Shown: positions 43,560-52,443 of the stretch, in pieces
Numbering within the stretch: the stretch's first letter is position 1
How the letters are laid out: every line of letters starts with the position of its first letter
Source of the DNA: an uncultured Collinsella sp.
Lineage (GTDB): Bacteria > Actinomycetota > Coriobacteriia > Coriobacteriales > Coriobacteriaceae
Length of the DNA: 64,000 bases
Assembly: GCA_905209455.1 (NCBI GenBank)
Contig: CAJLTA010000001.1
Span: forward strand, 104,874 to 168,873
Direction of reading: 5' to 3'
Translations under genes and position numbers: made by a program
The notes under the pieces: generated by a model
The model's input: only the letters and a program-made list of their open reading frames with translations
The model's database searches: none
Told to the model about the DNA's origin: nothing

Positions 43560-45557
43560 CTACTGCAGGTCCAGCTGGTCCAGGTATTCCTTGCCGTGCT
43601 CGGAGATATGGCGTTTGCGGCCTGCCTCGTCGTTGCCCAGCAACAGGTTGAACATGGTCTCCATCTTAGTGACGTCCTCGGGCTCCACCTTGATCAGGCG
43701 ACGCGTCTCGGGGTTCATGGTGGTGAGCCACATCATGTCCGGATCGTTCTCACCAAGACCCTTGGAGCGGTTGATCGAGCACTTTTGGTCGCCGATCTCT
43801 TTGAGGATGCCGTTCTTCTCGAGCTCGGTGTAGGCAAAGTAGGTCTTCTCTTTGCAGTTGATCTCGTAGAGCGGCGACTCGGCGATATACACGTAACCCT
43901 CGTCGATAAGTGTGGGCACCAGGCGGTAGAGCATGGTGAGCACGAGCGTGCGGATGTGATAACCGTCGACGTCGGCATCCGTACAGATGATGACCTTGTT
44001 CCAGTTGAGGTTGTCCAGGTCAAAGGCACCAAGGTTCTTGATGCGCTTGTCCTTGATCTCCACACCGCAGCCCAGCACGCGCATGAGGTCCATGATGATG
44101 TCGGACTTAAAGATGCGCGGGTAGTCCTCCTTCAGGCAGTTGAGGATCTTGCCGCGGACGGGCATAACGCCCTGGAACTCGGCATCGCGCGAGGTGCGAA
44201 TGGCGCCTGCTGCCGAGTCGCCCTCTACGATGTAGATCTCGCGGCGGCTCTTGTCCTTGGAGCGGCAGTCGATGAATTTCTGCACGCGGTTGGCCATGTC
44301 GGTCTTCTGCTGCAGGTTGGTCTTGATGCTCTGTCGCGTCTTCTCGGCATTCTCGCGCGAGCGCTTGTTGATGAGCACCTGCTCCATGATCTTGTTGGCG
44401 GCATCTTTGTTCTCGATCAAGTAGGTCGAGAGGCGCTCCTTAAAGAATGCCGTCATGGCCTGCTGGATAAAGCGGTTATTGATGGCCTTCTTGGTCTGGT
44501 TTTCGTAAGACGTCTGGGTGGAGAAGCAGTTGGTCACCAGCACCAGGCAGTCTTGGACGTCCTGCCATTTGATGCCGCTCTCGTTTTTGTTGTACTTGCC
44601 CTGTTGCTTAATGTAGGCATCGATGGCACTGGTCAGAGCGCTACGGGCCGCTTTCTCGGGCGAGCCGCCGTTCTCGAGCCAGGAGGAGTTGTGGTAGTAC
44701 TCCTGCATCATAAAGGTGCGCGAGAAGCACATGCACGCGGTGATCTTTACATTGTAGTCGGGCAGGTCCTCGCGGTCGCGACCGCGGCGGTCGGCCTCGA
44801 TAAAGAAGGGCTCGGTAAGGTAGTCGGTGCCGACCTTCTCGAGCACGTAGTCCTCGATGCCCTTGGGGTAGCAAAAGTCCTCTTCGGAAAACTCGCCATC
44901 GTCGCCCTCGATGCGCAGGCGGAAGGTCACGTTGGCGTTGACCACGGCCTGACGGCGCATGGTCTCGCGATACCAATCGTGGGGGATACTGATGGAGGTA
45001 AAGACCTCAAGATCGGGGCGCCACTTGATGGTGGTGCCGGTGCGGTCCTCGTCGCTGGGCTCAATCTCGAGTGCCTTCTTCTTGGCGCCGACGACCTTGC
45101 CCTTCTTAAAGTGTAAGGAGTACTTGTTGCCGTCACGCCAGACGGTGACGTCCATGTACTCGGAAGCGTACTGAGTCGCGCAGGAGCCCAGGCCGTTGGT
45201 GCCGAGCGAGAAGTCGTAGTCGCCGCCCTGGTTGTTGTTATACTTGCCGCCGGCGTAGAGCTCGCAGAAGACGAGTTCCCAGTTAAAGCGCTTCTCGGAA
45301 GGGTTCCAGTCGAGCGGGCAGCCGCGGCCGTTGTCCTCTACCTGGATAGAGCCATCGCGAAAGGCGGTAAGGGTGATGAGCTTGCCGTAGCCCTGGCGCG
45401 CCTCGTCAACGGCGTTGGACAGGATCTCGAAGGCGGCATGCGCGCAGCCATCGAGCCCGTCCGAGCCAAAGATGACGGCGGGGCGCAGGCGTACGCGCTC
45501 CTCGTCCTTGAGCTGGCGGATACTGTCGTTACCATAGTTTGCGGTGTTTTTTGCCAT
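43560..45557 (-). CDS. DNA topoisomerase IV/gyrase subunit B-like protein (divergent)
   Basis: 665 residues. ATPase subunit: GHKL motifs AAFEILSNAVDEA and VEDNGRGCPLDW. The ATP lid reads LGTNGLGSCATQYASEY instead of the usual GLHGVGASVVNALS. Toprim: EGDSAAGAIRTSRDAEFQGVMPVRGKILN, with D-x-D in CTDADVDGYHIRTL. C-terminus SKGLGENDPDMMWLTTMNPETRRL. Full length; partner of the A subunit downstream. Confidence 0.9.
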   Translation of the reverse strand: MAKNTANYGNDSIRQLKDEERVRLRPAVIFGSDGLDGCAHAAFEILSNAVDEARQGYGKLITLTAFRDGSIQVEDNGRGCPLDWNPSEKRFNWELVFCELYAGGKYNNNQGGDYDFSLGTNGLGSCATQYASEYMDVTVWRDGNKYSLHFKKGKVVGAKKKALEIEPSDEDRTGTTIKWRPDLEVFTSISIPHDWYRETMRRQAVVNANVTFRLRIEGDDGEFSEEDFCYPKGIEDYVLEKVGTDYLTEPFFIEADRRGRDREDLPDYNVKITACMCFSRTFMMQEYYHNSSWLENGGSPEKAARSALTSAIDAYIKQQGKYNKNESGIKWQDVQDCLVLVTNCFSTQTSYENQTKKAINNRFIQQAMTAFFKERLSTYLIENKDAANKIMEQVLINKRSRENAEKTRQSIKTNLQQKTDMANRVQKFIDCRSKDKSRREIYIVEGDSAAGAIRTSRDAEFQGVMPVRGKILNCLKEDYPRIFKSDIIMDLMRVLGCGVEIKDKRIKNLGAFDLDNLNWNKVIICTDADVDGYHIRTLVLTMLYRLVPTLIDEGYVYIAESPLYEINCKEKTYFAYTELEKNGILKEIGDQKCSINRSKGLGENDPDMMWLTTMNPETRRLIKVEPEDVTKMETMFNLLLGNDEAGRKRHISEHGKEYLDQLDLQ

Positions 45558-45742
45558 ACTCGCTCTCTCGGTGCTCCCTTGCTGCGTTTAAGTCATATAG
45601 ATAGTCAAGGTAGCATAGCCCAGCCCACAGACGATTCCAACCAACACGAAATCCATCGAACAATCGTTCGGAGTTCGATGGAGATTCGTTTACTCGGACA
45701 AAACCGAGTCGGCTCTGTCCGAGTAAGTTTGAAGACGGCCGA
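45558..45742. other. Upstream region of the topoisomerase genes with two tandem hairpins
   Basis: CCATCGAAC (45653-45661)/GTTCGATGG (45673-45681) and TTACTCGGACA (45690-45700)/TGTCCGAGTAA (45716-45726) are perfect inverted repeats nine bases apart. They could be operators, or stems in the 5' leader of the minus-strand topoisomerase mRNA. No gene is seen in 45558-45742. Confidence 0.5.
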
Positions 45743-45859
45743 ATGTGTCTTGCTGCGTTTGCGGTTGGATACGCTGTCGAAGACATGTCGTGCGGATTGT
45801 TGGCGAAAAGACGCCGTGCCAAGCTCGAGGCAGAACTCGACTCCCCTGATGATATCTAA
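45743..45859 (+). CDS. Possible 38-residue protein before a terminator
   Basis: ATG 45743 opens a short frame with a charged end (AKRRRAKLEAELDSPDDI) and a stop only 8 bases before a terminator hairpin. There is no good ribosome site. The closeness of stop and terminator is the only support; it may be the end of a decayed gene. Confidence 0.25.
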   Translation: MCLAAFAVGYAVEDMSCGLLAKRRRAKLEAELDSPDDI

Positions 45860-45867
45860 TGCGAAAT

Positions 45868-45901
45868 GGGCTGGCTCTGGGTATCCAGAACCAGCCCCTT
45901 T
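45868..45901. terminator. Terminator between the surface-protein gene and the topoisomerase leader
   Basis: GGGCTGGCTCTGG (45868-45880) pairs with 45885-45897 with one G-T pair; TTTT follows on the plus strand. It can end transcripts from both sides; the large minus-strand gene stops 50 bases away. Confidence 0.75.
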
Positions 45902-45949
45902 TGGTGTTCGATGAGCCGAGTCGGCGTCTCTCGCAAAGGTAACTGAGAG

Positions 45950-48900
45950 CTAGCGAGGCCTATCCGAATTGACCTCATCAGCGGTGTCGGTTTCGAGCGC
46001 CGTGCGGCGGGCGCTGTAGGCGACGAGGCCGGCGCCTGCTGCGGCGAGTGCTGCTGCGGCTGCCGTAAGGGGAGCGTTGACATCGCCCGTGCCCGCAAGC
46101 GCGCCCGCTTTTCCGGGGCGCTTGTTATTGCCGTGATCCTTGCCGCTGCCAGAGCCACTGCCGCTACCGGAGCTGCTTCCGCCGGAGCCGCCACTGCCGT
46201 CCGCCGTCATCGGTGCATCGTGAAGCCCCGTCGTATCCGCGCTGTCGCATACGCCGACCTGAACTTCTGAGCGTTCGCATGCCGCGTCGGGCACATGAAG
46301 CTCGTGCAGTACGGCACCCAGCGCCGAGTTTGCGCCCGGTCGAATTTCCTCGAGCGTTACGGGATCGAGCGCCACCAGATTACGCGCCTTCGCATACAGC
46401 GTTACGCGTTTGCCCACTTCGTCGCTCCAACTCTCGGGGATAGCGAAGCTCATGCGGAACTGTGCCGTGCAACCCGGTGCCAGCACGGCGTTGCCACTGT
46501 CGGCTACCAGCGGGTGCGTTGCAAAAGGTGTGCCCAGCGTTTCGAGCGCGTACTTCACGTGTGCCATGTCGTTGGCCGAAGCGTCCTCGGCAAGCTCTGG
46601 ATCGTAGATCGATGCCATGCGTGTGTTCGCTCCGAACCCGATGGATGCGCTGGAGAACGGCTGGCTGGAGCCCTCTCGGTACAGATCGATTGTGCCGGCG
46701 GTCAGCAAGGTGTTGCCGTCGTTTCGCACCGTGACCATGAAGGATTCGCCTGCTGCTCCGGGCACCACCGCGCCCGAGGTAACGACTGCGCCCGTCGGAG
46801 TGGCACACGCCACCAAGGGCACTTCGATGCCGTGTAGTTCTGCCTCGCTCTTCTCCGCGCTCACAATGTGCGTGGCGAGCGCGGAGAGCATGCTCCCCGA
46901 CGTCAAAAATGTCGTTATCTGATCGACGGGATGGTCCAGCTCGCACATCACGAACGGCTCCGTAAACAGATCGCCTGCCAAGGTGCTGGCGAAGATGCGG
47001 AAGTGCTTGCCCATCACTGCTACCGGGTTGCCTTCTTCGTCGTAGGTTTGCCCCACCTTGCCATCGGTGTTCTCTACATAGAGCACGCACCTGCCGTTGT
47101 TGCTTACGCTAAACGATGCCGGGCCACAGCCTGCGGCACCCACGGGCTGCGTTGCAAATGCCGATGCGCCTCGCGTCCAAGTAATATGCTGCAGTTGCTC
47201 GTTGACGGTAGCCAAAAAGCCCGTGTGCTGCGGCCACGGCACCGCGTGGGGTACTGTGGCATCTGGCGACATAACGCCCCAGCTCGCAATGGACTGGCCG
47301 ATCACGGCGTACGATGCACAGCCACAACCGCCTGCGGTCTCGTATGCAATGGGCACCACCATTTTGCCGTTGATATTCTCGGGCGCGCCGAGCTCGATGC
47401 TCGACGGTGCCTGCGGAAAGCGGAGGACCTGACGGAACGTGAGACTGTCGCCCGAAACGTCCGACCACAGGGTAAAGCACTCCAGCGCAACCTCGGCCTC
47501 GCTGCCGAGCGTCTTTTCTGCGGTGGTTCCGCGGCGGTGGAGGTAGGCGCCCGACAGGCGCCCGTCGACAAGTGTCTTGCCCACCGTGATGCGTGGGCAC
47601 TGCAGGCAATGGTAGCCATCCTCCTGAAGGCGGCCGCGCGAGATGCTGCGCCACGACGTGTGCGATATCACGCGAACTCCGTCGTTGCTTATGCGCAGGC
47701 GCACAACGGACAGTATGCCGGATGTGCTCGCCGTATCGAAAAGGGTGTTGTCGCCGGCGGGGCGCTCGCCCGAGACCAGCAGCACGTAGGCGTCCTGGTT
47801 TCCTCTTCCGTCCGTATATTCCACTACGTCGAAGTCGTAATCGTATATGCTGTCGCGCTCCACGTCGCCCTCGCCAAACCCAAGGGGAAAGTCCACAGGC
47901 GTGGGAGCGGACCACGTCCCGTTTGCCTTTGTGTGTACCACCAGGCGCGAGCGACCATTGTCGCCGTAGCGCACCGAGGCGATACGGAACAGGCATTCTA
48001 CGCCGGCAATCATTGCCAGCTTCATGTGGGCTTCGCTGAGCACGCCAGCAAACAGCACGTTGTCGCTCGAGGGCTTGATGCCGCCACGCTCGTCCTCCGA
48101 CACGCCGGCAGAATCGGCGTTCGGGTCGGCAACGGTGTTCGTTGCCTGACCGATGTAGGTGTACTCATACATCGGCGCGGCGTTTTCGTCGTTCTCTATC
48201 AGTGCATGGACGAAATGCTCGATCTGTCCCGTGTCGTCGCTTTCTGCATCCGCCTCGAGCTCAATGCGCGTGACCGCCCGATCCCAATCGCGCACGACAG
48301 GCGCGGCGTTTACGGCAGTGGCCTTAACCTCGGCGCGTGCGAGCAGCTCGGCGTTGGTGACGATGGTGGCCGATGCGATAAATTGCGGAACGCCGCCCGC
48401 CTCGATGTTGCCGGGCGTGCCGAAGCGGGCGTCCAGCGTGTAAGGCGTATCTCCACCCAATGCGAGCTCAGAGCGCTGGAGCGCATACTGGTCGCCATTG
48501 TTCACCGACATATTCCACGAATCGATGAGTGTGGGCCACGACCCCGACCAAGCCTTGGTGGTCCACTTGAACATTACGAACTGGAGTATCACATCGACAT
48601 CGACGTCTGCACCTACGCGCAGTCGCGGAAGCTGGTGTCCATCCGCCTTCTCGTACCCAATGAACAGCGTGAGGGATGCGGCGCCGCGCACGGCAGACGA
48701 AGCGACGCCTGCAACGCCGGCGCCAAAGGTGACGGCGAGCCCGATCTGGATGGTGAACGAGCCCGACGTGTTTGAATAGTCGAGCGAAATGTTTTTAAAA
48801 AACGCCGCGCCGCTGCCGTGCGTGTGGGCACCCACGGCGAGCGCCAGTTTTGCCAGCACCCAGGGGTTGACGTTTAGGAAAAATGGCACCGGTCCTAGGG

Positions 48901-50302
48901 TAAACTGCTCGGTCCAATTGAGGTCGGTTCTTACCTGGAAGAGGGCCTTAATATTGCCGTATGCGGGGTCGTTGTTGTTACCCCAGGTTTTGCCCACCCA
49001 ATCGTAGGCGAGCGAGCCGTACAGCTGTGTGGCGATATCCATCGTGAACAGCGGCGTGCAATGGTGGCGAAGGAGCTTGGTGTTTCTTGGATCGGTGCCC
49101 GAACCGGCACTCATCCTCTTGTACTGATTCCACTTCCCCTCCATCTCGTCGAGGTAGCGGTTTGCCTGCTTGGCGCCCGACTCGCGCGGCGATTTCTTCC
49201 AGTATTCCGGATCAGGGTTGCCCGAATCGTTCATATAGCTAGCTGGTTTGTACCCTCCGCCAAACAGCACGTATCCAGCAAACGAGAAATCGAACAGAAT
49301 GGGAAATGTGGGCATCCAGCACGTGAACTTATTGCCGCCGATACCGGGAAACGCCGCGGGGAAATCAAACGGAGTGATCTCTTGGTCCATGGTGGTGGGA
49401 ATGATGGTGGTCGAGCCCGATTCCGCCTTTGCGGCCGGCGCGGTGACAACGGCCATAGGGGATGAGAGCGTGTAGGTTTTGCCCTGGTAGTCGAGCATAA
49501 AGCGCAGCTTGCACCCTTCCTCCAGAAGGCCCGAAGCTGCATCGAGGAACGTGTCTTCGAGCGTGAATGTCGCCAGATTATCCGAACCCGATGCACCGGC
49601 CTTGACTTGGCCAATTTGCGTGACGGTTTCGGGCGAGCTGCCCGTGGCGGGCAATACCTTGTTGATGCACAGCGTTGCCTGTCCACCCTGTGGCAGATGT
49701 GCCTGCACGGTAAAGGAGTGCGTATCGGGCTGTTCGTTTGCCGTGTCGTCCTTCGGCAATGCCATGAACGTGGCTTCAGCGTACTGGATGTCCCATTCGT
49801 CGAATGTGAGCTGGCGAAAGTACGGCTCGCCATCGGAGAGCGGACGTGTGGGTGCGGTAATGGCGGTGCCGCCTTGGACACGCGCGAGGGGAATCTCGAC
49901 ATCGCGGTAGCCTTTCATGCTGATGGAGATACCGCCGTTAAAGTCGTACGCGTCAAGGAGTGTTGCCTCGTCCACGTAGCCTTCCGAAAGCGGCGCGACC
50001 TCAAAAATGGCCGTGCCTTCGTCATCGGTAGTGGCGGTGAGCTGCTTGCCTGCGGCATAGCGCGATGTGAGCGTGACCTGGGCACCCGCGATGGGCGTAT
50101 TCTTGTTGGCGACATCGACCACGACCACACCAAACATGGTGCGCGAGAGAACGAGCACCCTGAAGGGGTCTTTTTCGTCGGCATAGGCTTCGGTGGGCGC
50201 GAACGGCAATATGAAGGCGTTTGCGCTTCCTGGCACGCGCGGCAACATAATGCTCGCCAGCGAGGACGCTCCGGCAACAAGTAACGAACGGCGATCAAGC
50301 AT
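45950..50302 (-). CDS. Large secreted LAGTG-anchored surface protein
   Basis: 1450 residues from ATG 50302 (GGGAG upstream). The N-terminus LDRRSLLVAGASSLASIMLPRVPGSANA is a Tat-like signal. Residues about 45-130 look like a carboxypeptidase-regulatory/Ig-like fold (GVVVVDVANKNTPIAGAQVTLTS ... TDDEGTAIFEV). The large middle has a hydrophobic patch (FGAGVAGVASSAVRGAASLTLFIGYE) and beta-rich segments. A Gly/Ser linker precedes LAGTGD (about 1402), a hydrophobic helix and RR, i.e. a sortase signal of the LAXTG type (class E in actinobacteria). Tat export plus sorting signal is unusual. Function unknown, probably surface exposed. Confidence 0.8.
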   Translation of the reverse strand: MLDRRSLLVAGASSLASIMLPRVPGSANAFILPFAPTEAYADEKDPFRVLVLSRTMFGVVVVDVANKNTPIAGAQVTLTSRYAAGKQLTATTDDEGTAIFEVAPLSEGYVDEATLLDAYDFNGGISISMKGYRDVEIPLARVQGGTAITAPTRPLSDGEPYFRQLTFDEWDIQYAEATFMALPKDDTANEQPDTHSFTVQAHLPQGGQATLCINKVLPATGSSPETVTQIGQVKAGASGSDNLATFTLEDTFLDAASGLLEEGCKLRFMLDYQGKTYTLSSPMAVVTAPAAKAESGSTTIIPTTMDQEITPFDFPAAFPGIGGNKFTCWMPTFPILFDFSFAGYVLFGGGYKPASYMNDSGNPDPEYWKKSPRESGAKQANRYLDEMEGKWNQYKRMSAGSGTDPRNTKLLRHHCTPLFTMDIATQLYGSLAYDWVGKTWGNNNDPAYGNIKALFQVRTDLNWTEQFTLGPVPFFLNVNPWVLAKLALAVGAHTHGSGAAFFKNISLDYSNTSGSFTIQIGLAVTFGAGVAGVASSAVRGAASLTLFIGYEKADGHQLPRLRVGADVDVDVILQFVMFKWTTKAWSGSWPTLIDSWNMSVNNGDQYALQRSELALGGDTPYTLDARFGTPGNIEAGGVPQFIASATIVTNAELLARAEVKATAVNAAPVVRDWDRAVTRIELEADAESDDTGQIEHFVHALIENDENAAPMYEYTYIGQATNTVADPNADSAGVSEDERGGIKPSSDNVLFAGVLSEAHMKLAMIAGVECLFRIASVRYGDNGRSRLVVHTKANGTWSAPTPVDFPLGFGEGDVERDSIYDYDFDVVEYTDGRGNQDAYVLLVSGERPAGDNTLFDTASTSGILSVVRLRISNDGVRVISHTSWRSISRGRLQEDGYHCLQCPRITVGKTLVDGRLSGAYLHRRGTTAEKTLGSEAEVALECFTLWSDVSGDSLTFRQVLRFPQAPSSIELGAPENINGKMVVPIAYETAGGCGCASYAVIGQSIASWGVMSPDATVPHAVPWPQHTGFLATVNEQLQHITWTRGASAFATQPVGAAGCGPASFSVSNNGRCVLYVENTDGKVGQTYDEEGNPVAVMGKHFRIFASTLAGDLFTEPFVMCELDHPVDQITTFLTSGSMLSALATHIVSAEKSEAELHGIEVPLVACATPTGAVVTSGAVVPGAAGESFMVTVRNDGNTLLTAGTIDLYREGSSQPFSSASIGFGANTRMASIYDPELAEDASANDMAHVKYALETLGTPFATHPLVADSGNAVLAPGCTAQFRMSFAIPESWSDEVGKRVTLYAKARNLVALDPVTLEEIRPGANSALGAVLHELHVPDAACERSEVQVGVCDSADTTGLHDAPMTADGSGGSGGSSSGSGSGSGSGKDHGNNKRPGKAGALAGTGDVNAPLTAAAAALAAAGAGLVAYSARRTALETDTADEVNSDRPR

Positions 50303-50421
50303 CTTTGGCTCCCATCCCGCAGGCATCGGTGGAAATAATCCAATTTTGCGAGAAGGCATCCTGTCACGGTAGTGCCGTTCGATGGCCAAAATGTCCAATT
50401 TGAGCGCGCGAAAGCGTCAGG

Positions 50422-50429
50422 CCCCCCCC
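50422..50429. promoter_or_regulatory. Eight-base C/G tract in the surface-protein promoter region
   Basis: C8 on the plus strand (G8 on the coding strand) lies 120 bases before the surface-protein start, within a GAAAGCG/CGCTTTC stem. Such tracts can slip and switch expression. Confidence 0.35.
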
Positions 50430-50462
50430 GGAGCGCTTTCGATACGCCGGGCAGTCTGGCCG

Positions 50463-51467
50463 CTAGCGCAACATGTGGGCAACCAGCTCGGCGCGAGTTC
50501 CGATACCAAGCTTGGCATACACTCCTGATAGGCGGTTTTTAACAGTGCCCGGCGATACTTCCATGTGGCGTGCGATTTCGGCGTTGGTCCATCCGCGGCA
50601 GGCGAGCATGGCCATGGTGAATTCCGTGGTCGTTAGATCGTCGGCCACGTCCTCGCCCGAATCAGGGTTGTGGATGCGCCGCCAGCCGTAGCTGAAGCGG
50701 TACGTGATCTCGATGATGCGCGCGAAGTCGTCTGGGTATTGCGTTTTTAGGCACGCCTCGATGAGCCCCTGTAAAAGGCCGTGGTGCTCGCCAATGAGCT
50801 CGATAAGGCCGTCGGGGCGCGCAATGCCCCAAGCGGCTCCGAAGTGTGCCTTTGCGGCGTCGATGTCCTTGAGGCTCATGCATGCCATGGAGGCTGCCAG
50901 GTGCAGGAACAGTTCCGAGATCGGATAACTTCCCTGTTTCATAATCAGGGCGTTTTCCGCCATGCCCAGGCTGCGGCCGTATTCGCCGCGCAGATACAAG
51001 GCGTGCGCCATCACGTAGCTGGCGAACAGGCGCAGGCCTTCGGGCAGATGCGCCGCAAGTGGATAAAACTCTTCGGCAGAATACGGGGAAGGCAAGTGCA
51101 GCAGGACGCTTGCGGCCGAGGCGAACAGGATATGCGTGGCGTGGATAGCGGATGATTCCTCGTCGGCCGGCGTATCGAGGATGCCCGCAAGGCACCGGCG
51201 GGCGTCGGCGATACGGTTGAGCGACAGACTGGCATATCCGCAGATAAAGCATGCGGAATAGCGCAGTGCGGGGTCGGTGGCGTCAAGATAGGGGCGTGCT
51301 GTCTTGGCAGCGAGGGTGGCCTGTCCGCGAAAGTACAGCGCTTCTGCCGTGGCGATGGTGCGTGAATCGGGGTCGGAAATGCCTGCAACCGCAGCGTCAA
51401 TCTGCCCCGGCACAAAGGCGGTGCACATCAACGGCATGGGAACGCATGGGTAGCCATCGCAGTCCAT
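50463..51467 (-). CDS. LuxR-family regulator
   Basis: 334 residues from ATG 51467 (GGGAG upstream). The C-terminal LuxR helix-turn-helix is clear: TTTEFTMAMLACRGWTNAEIARHMEVSPGTVKNRLSGVYAKLGIGTRAELVAHML. The N-terminal 260 residues are helical and TPR-like (paired A-L-Y helices), as in MalT-type regulators, without an N-terminal ATPase. It lies 160 bases upstream of the surface-protein gene on the same strand, its likely target. Confidence 0.82.
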   Translation of the reverse strand: MDCDGYPCVPMPLMCTAFVPGQIDAAVAGISDPDSRTIATAEALYFRGQATLAAKTARPYLDATDPALRYSACFICGYASLSLNRIADARRCLAGILDTPADEESSAIHATHILFASAASVLLHLPSPYSAEEFYPLAAHLPEGLRLFASYVMAHALYLRGEYGRSLGMAENALIMKQGSYPISELFLHLAASMACMSLKDIDAAKAHFGAAWGIARPDGLIELIGEHHGLLQGLIEACLKTQYPDDFARIIEITYRFSYGWRRIHNPDSGEDVADDLTTTEFTMAMLACRGWTNAEIARHMEVSPGTVKNRLSGVYAKLGIGTRAELVAHMLR

Positions 51468-51609
51468 CTTCCATCTCCCAACAGCTGGCAACAATGCAGC
51501 AATTGTACTCCTGTTGCTCGGGACCGGAATTTGTGGGTATCGCCTACGATTATGCCGAACGTATAAAGGAAGAGTCTATTGGCGATGCTCCCAAGGTGGC
51601 TACTGAAGC

Positions 51610-51990
51610 CTAGCTGGCCTCGACATTAGGAAAAATTGCCGCCCCTACAAAAAGCTCTGCCGCAGCGATGGGAAACGCATCTTCTGGGCATTCCGGCGTC
51701 TCCAGCCAGCGCTGGACTGCTGCTGTCGCCTGCGCGTTGGCGAGCGAGGCGTGGGGACCGTCCGGCGACCAGCGGTGACGGGCGAGCCCTGCCGCGTGTG
51801 TGGGCCTCCATCGGCGTAGACCCATGACCCCCATGGCATCGGAGAAGTCCACCATGGCGTCCAGGACCTTACCGTCCGGCATGTCCAGCCTAGCGGCTCT
51901 CTTGATTCCGAGGTCGAAGGGGGCGTTGTGCAAGGCATATGGGGCCGAGTGGAAGTGGATCAAAAGAGCGTTACTTGACGTTTCATGCAT
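51610..51990 (-). pseudogene. 3'-5' exonuclease (DnaQ/RNase T-like), truncated and inactive-looking
   Basis: 126 residues. ALHNAPFDLGIKRAARLD and the final PHASLANAQATAAVQRWLE match the Exo II and Exo III regions of DEDDh exonucleases. The N-terminal Exo I motif (DTETTG) is absent, and the last catalytic Asp (HRALxDAxAT in family members) is Asn here. Either a decayed remnant or a non-catalytic protein. Start at ATG 51990 has no convincing ribosome site. Confidence 0.6.
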
Positions 51991-52122
51991 AATGCCAACC
52001 GTCCCGCGACATCACGTTCGCAGCGCGCAGGGGCCGGAGAACCTTCGCGATGAGTGTTGACGTTTAATACCTTGCATCGTATAGTGTGTATAGCACAGTA
52101 TATGACGAGAGGAGGTGTGCGG

Positions 52123-52443
52123 ATGGAGGCACAGATGAAGCGCGGCTTCCTGGAGGCCTGCGTGCTCGCGGCCGTCTCCGGCGAGGAGTCCTACGGCTAC
52201 CAGATCGTGAAGGACGTACCGGCGAGCATGGGGCTCACGGAGTCGACGCTCTACCCGCTGCTCAAGCGCCTGGAGAAGGCCGGGTGCATCACGGCGCGCT
52301 CCGCCGAGCACAACGGGCGGCTGCGCCGGTACTACCGCATCACGGACGACGGGCGAGCGCGCATCGAGGAGTTCCTGGCCGAGTGGCCGTCCGTACGGGA
52401 GATTTACGCATACGTTGAGGAGGCGCACCATGACGCGCGATGA
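52123..52443 (+). CDS. PadR-family transcriptional regulator
   Basis: 106 residues. AQMKRGFLEACVLAAVSGEESYGYQIVKDV and MGLTESTLYPLLKRLEKAGCITARSAEHNGRLRRYYRITDDGRARIEEF are the PadR winged helix. Short subfamily without the long C-terminal helix. GGAGGTG lies 8 bases before ATG 52123. TATAGTGTGTATAGCACAGTATATGAC just upstream contains TATA-centred repeats and is the probable own operator. Overlaps the next gene by 14 bases. Confidence 0.9.
   Translation: MEAQMKRGFLEACVLAAVSGEESYGYQIVKDVPASMGLTESTLYPLLKRLEKAGCITARSAEHNGRLRRYYRITDDGRARIEEFLAEWPSVREIYAYVEEAHHDAR

Noticed and set aside
41829..45116. Two long plus-strand frames opposite the topoisomerase genes
   Set aside because: Shadow frames of GC-rich genes; no motifs.
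45529..45822. 97-codon minus-strand frame overlapping the start of the topoisomerase B gene
   Set aside because: It contains the two hairpins, lacks a ribosome site and runs into the topoisomerase start in another frame.
46868..48775. 635-codon plus-strand frame opposite the surface-protein gene
   Set aside because: Cys/His/Arg-rich antisense reading without motifs; the minus-strand frame is continuous from signal to anchor.
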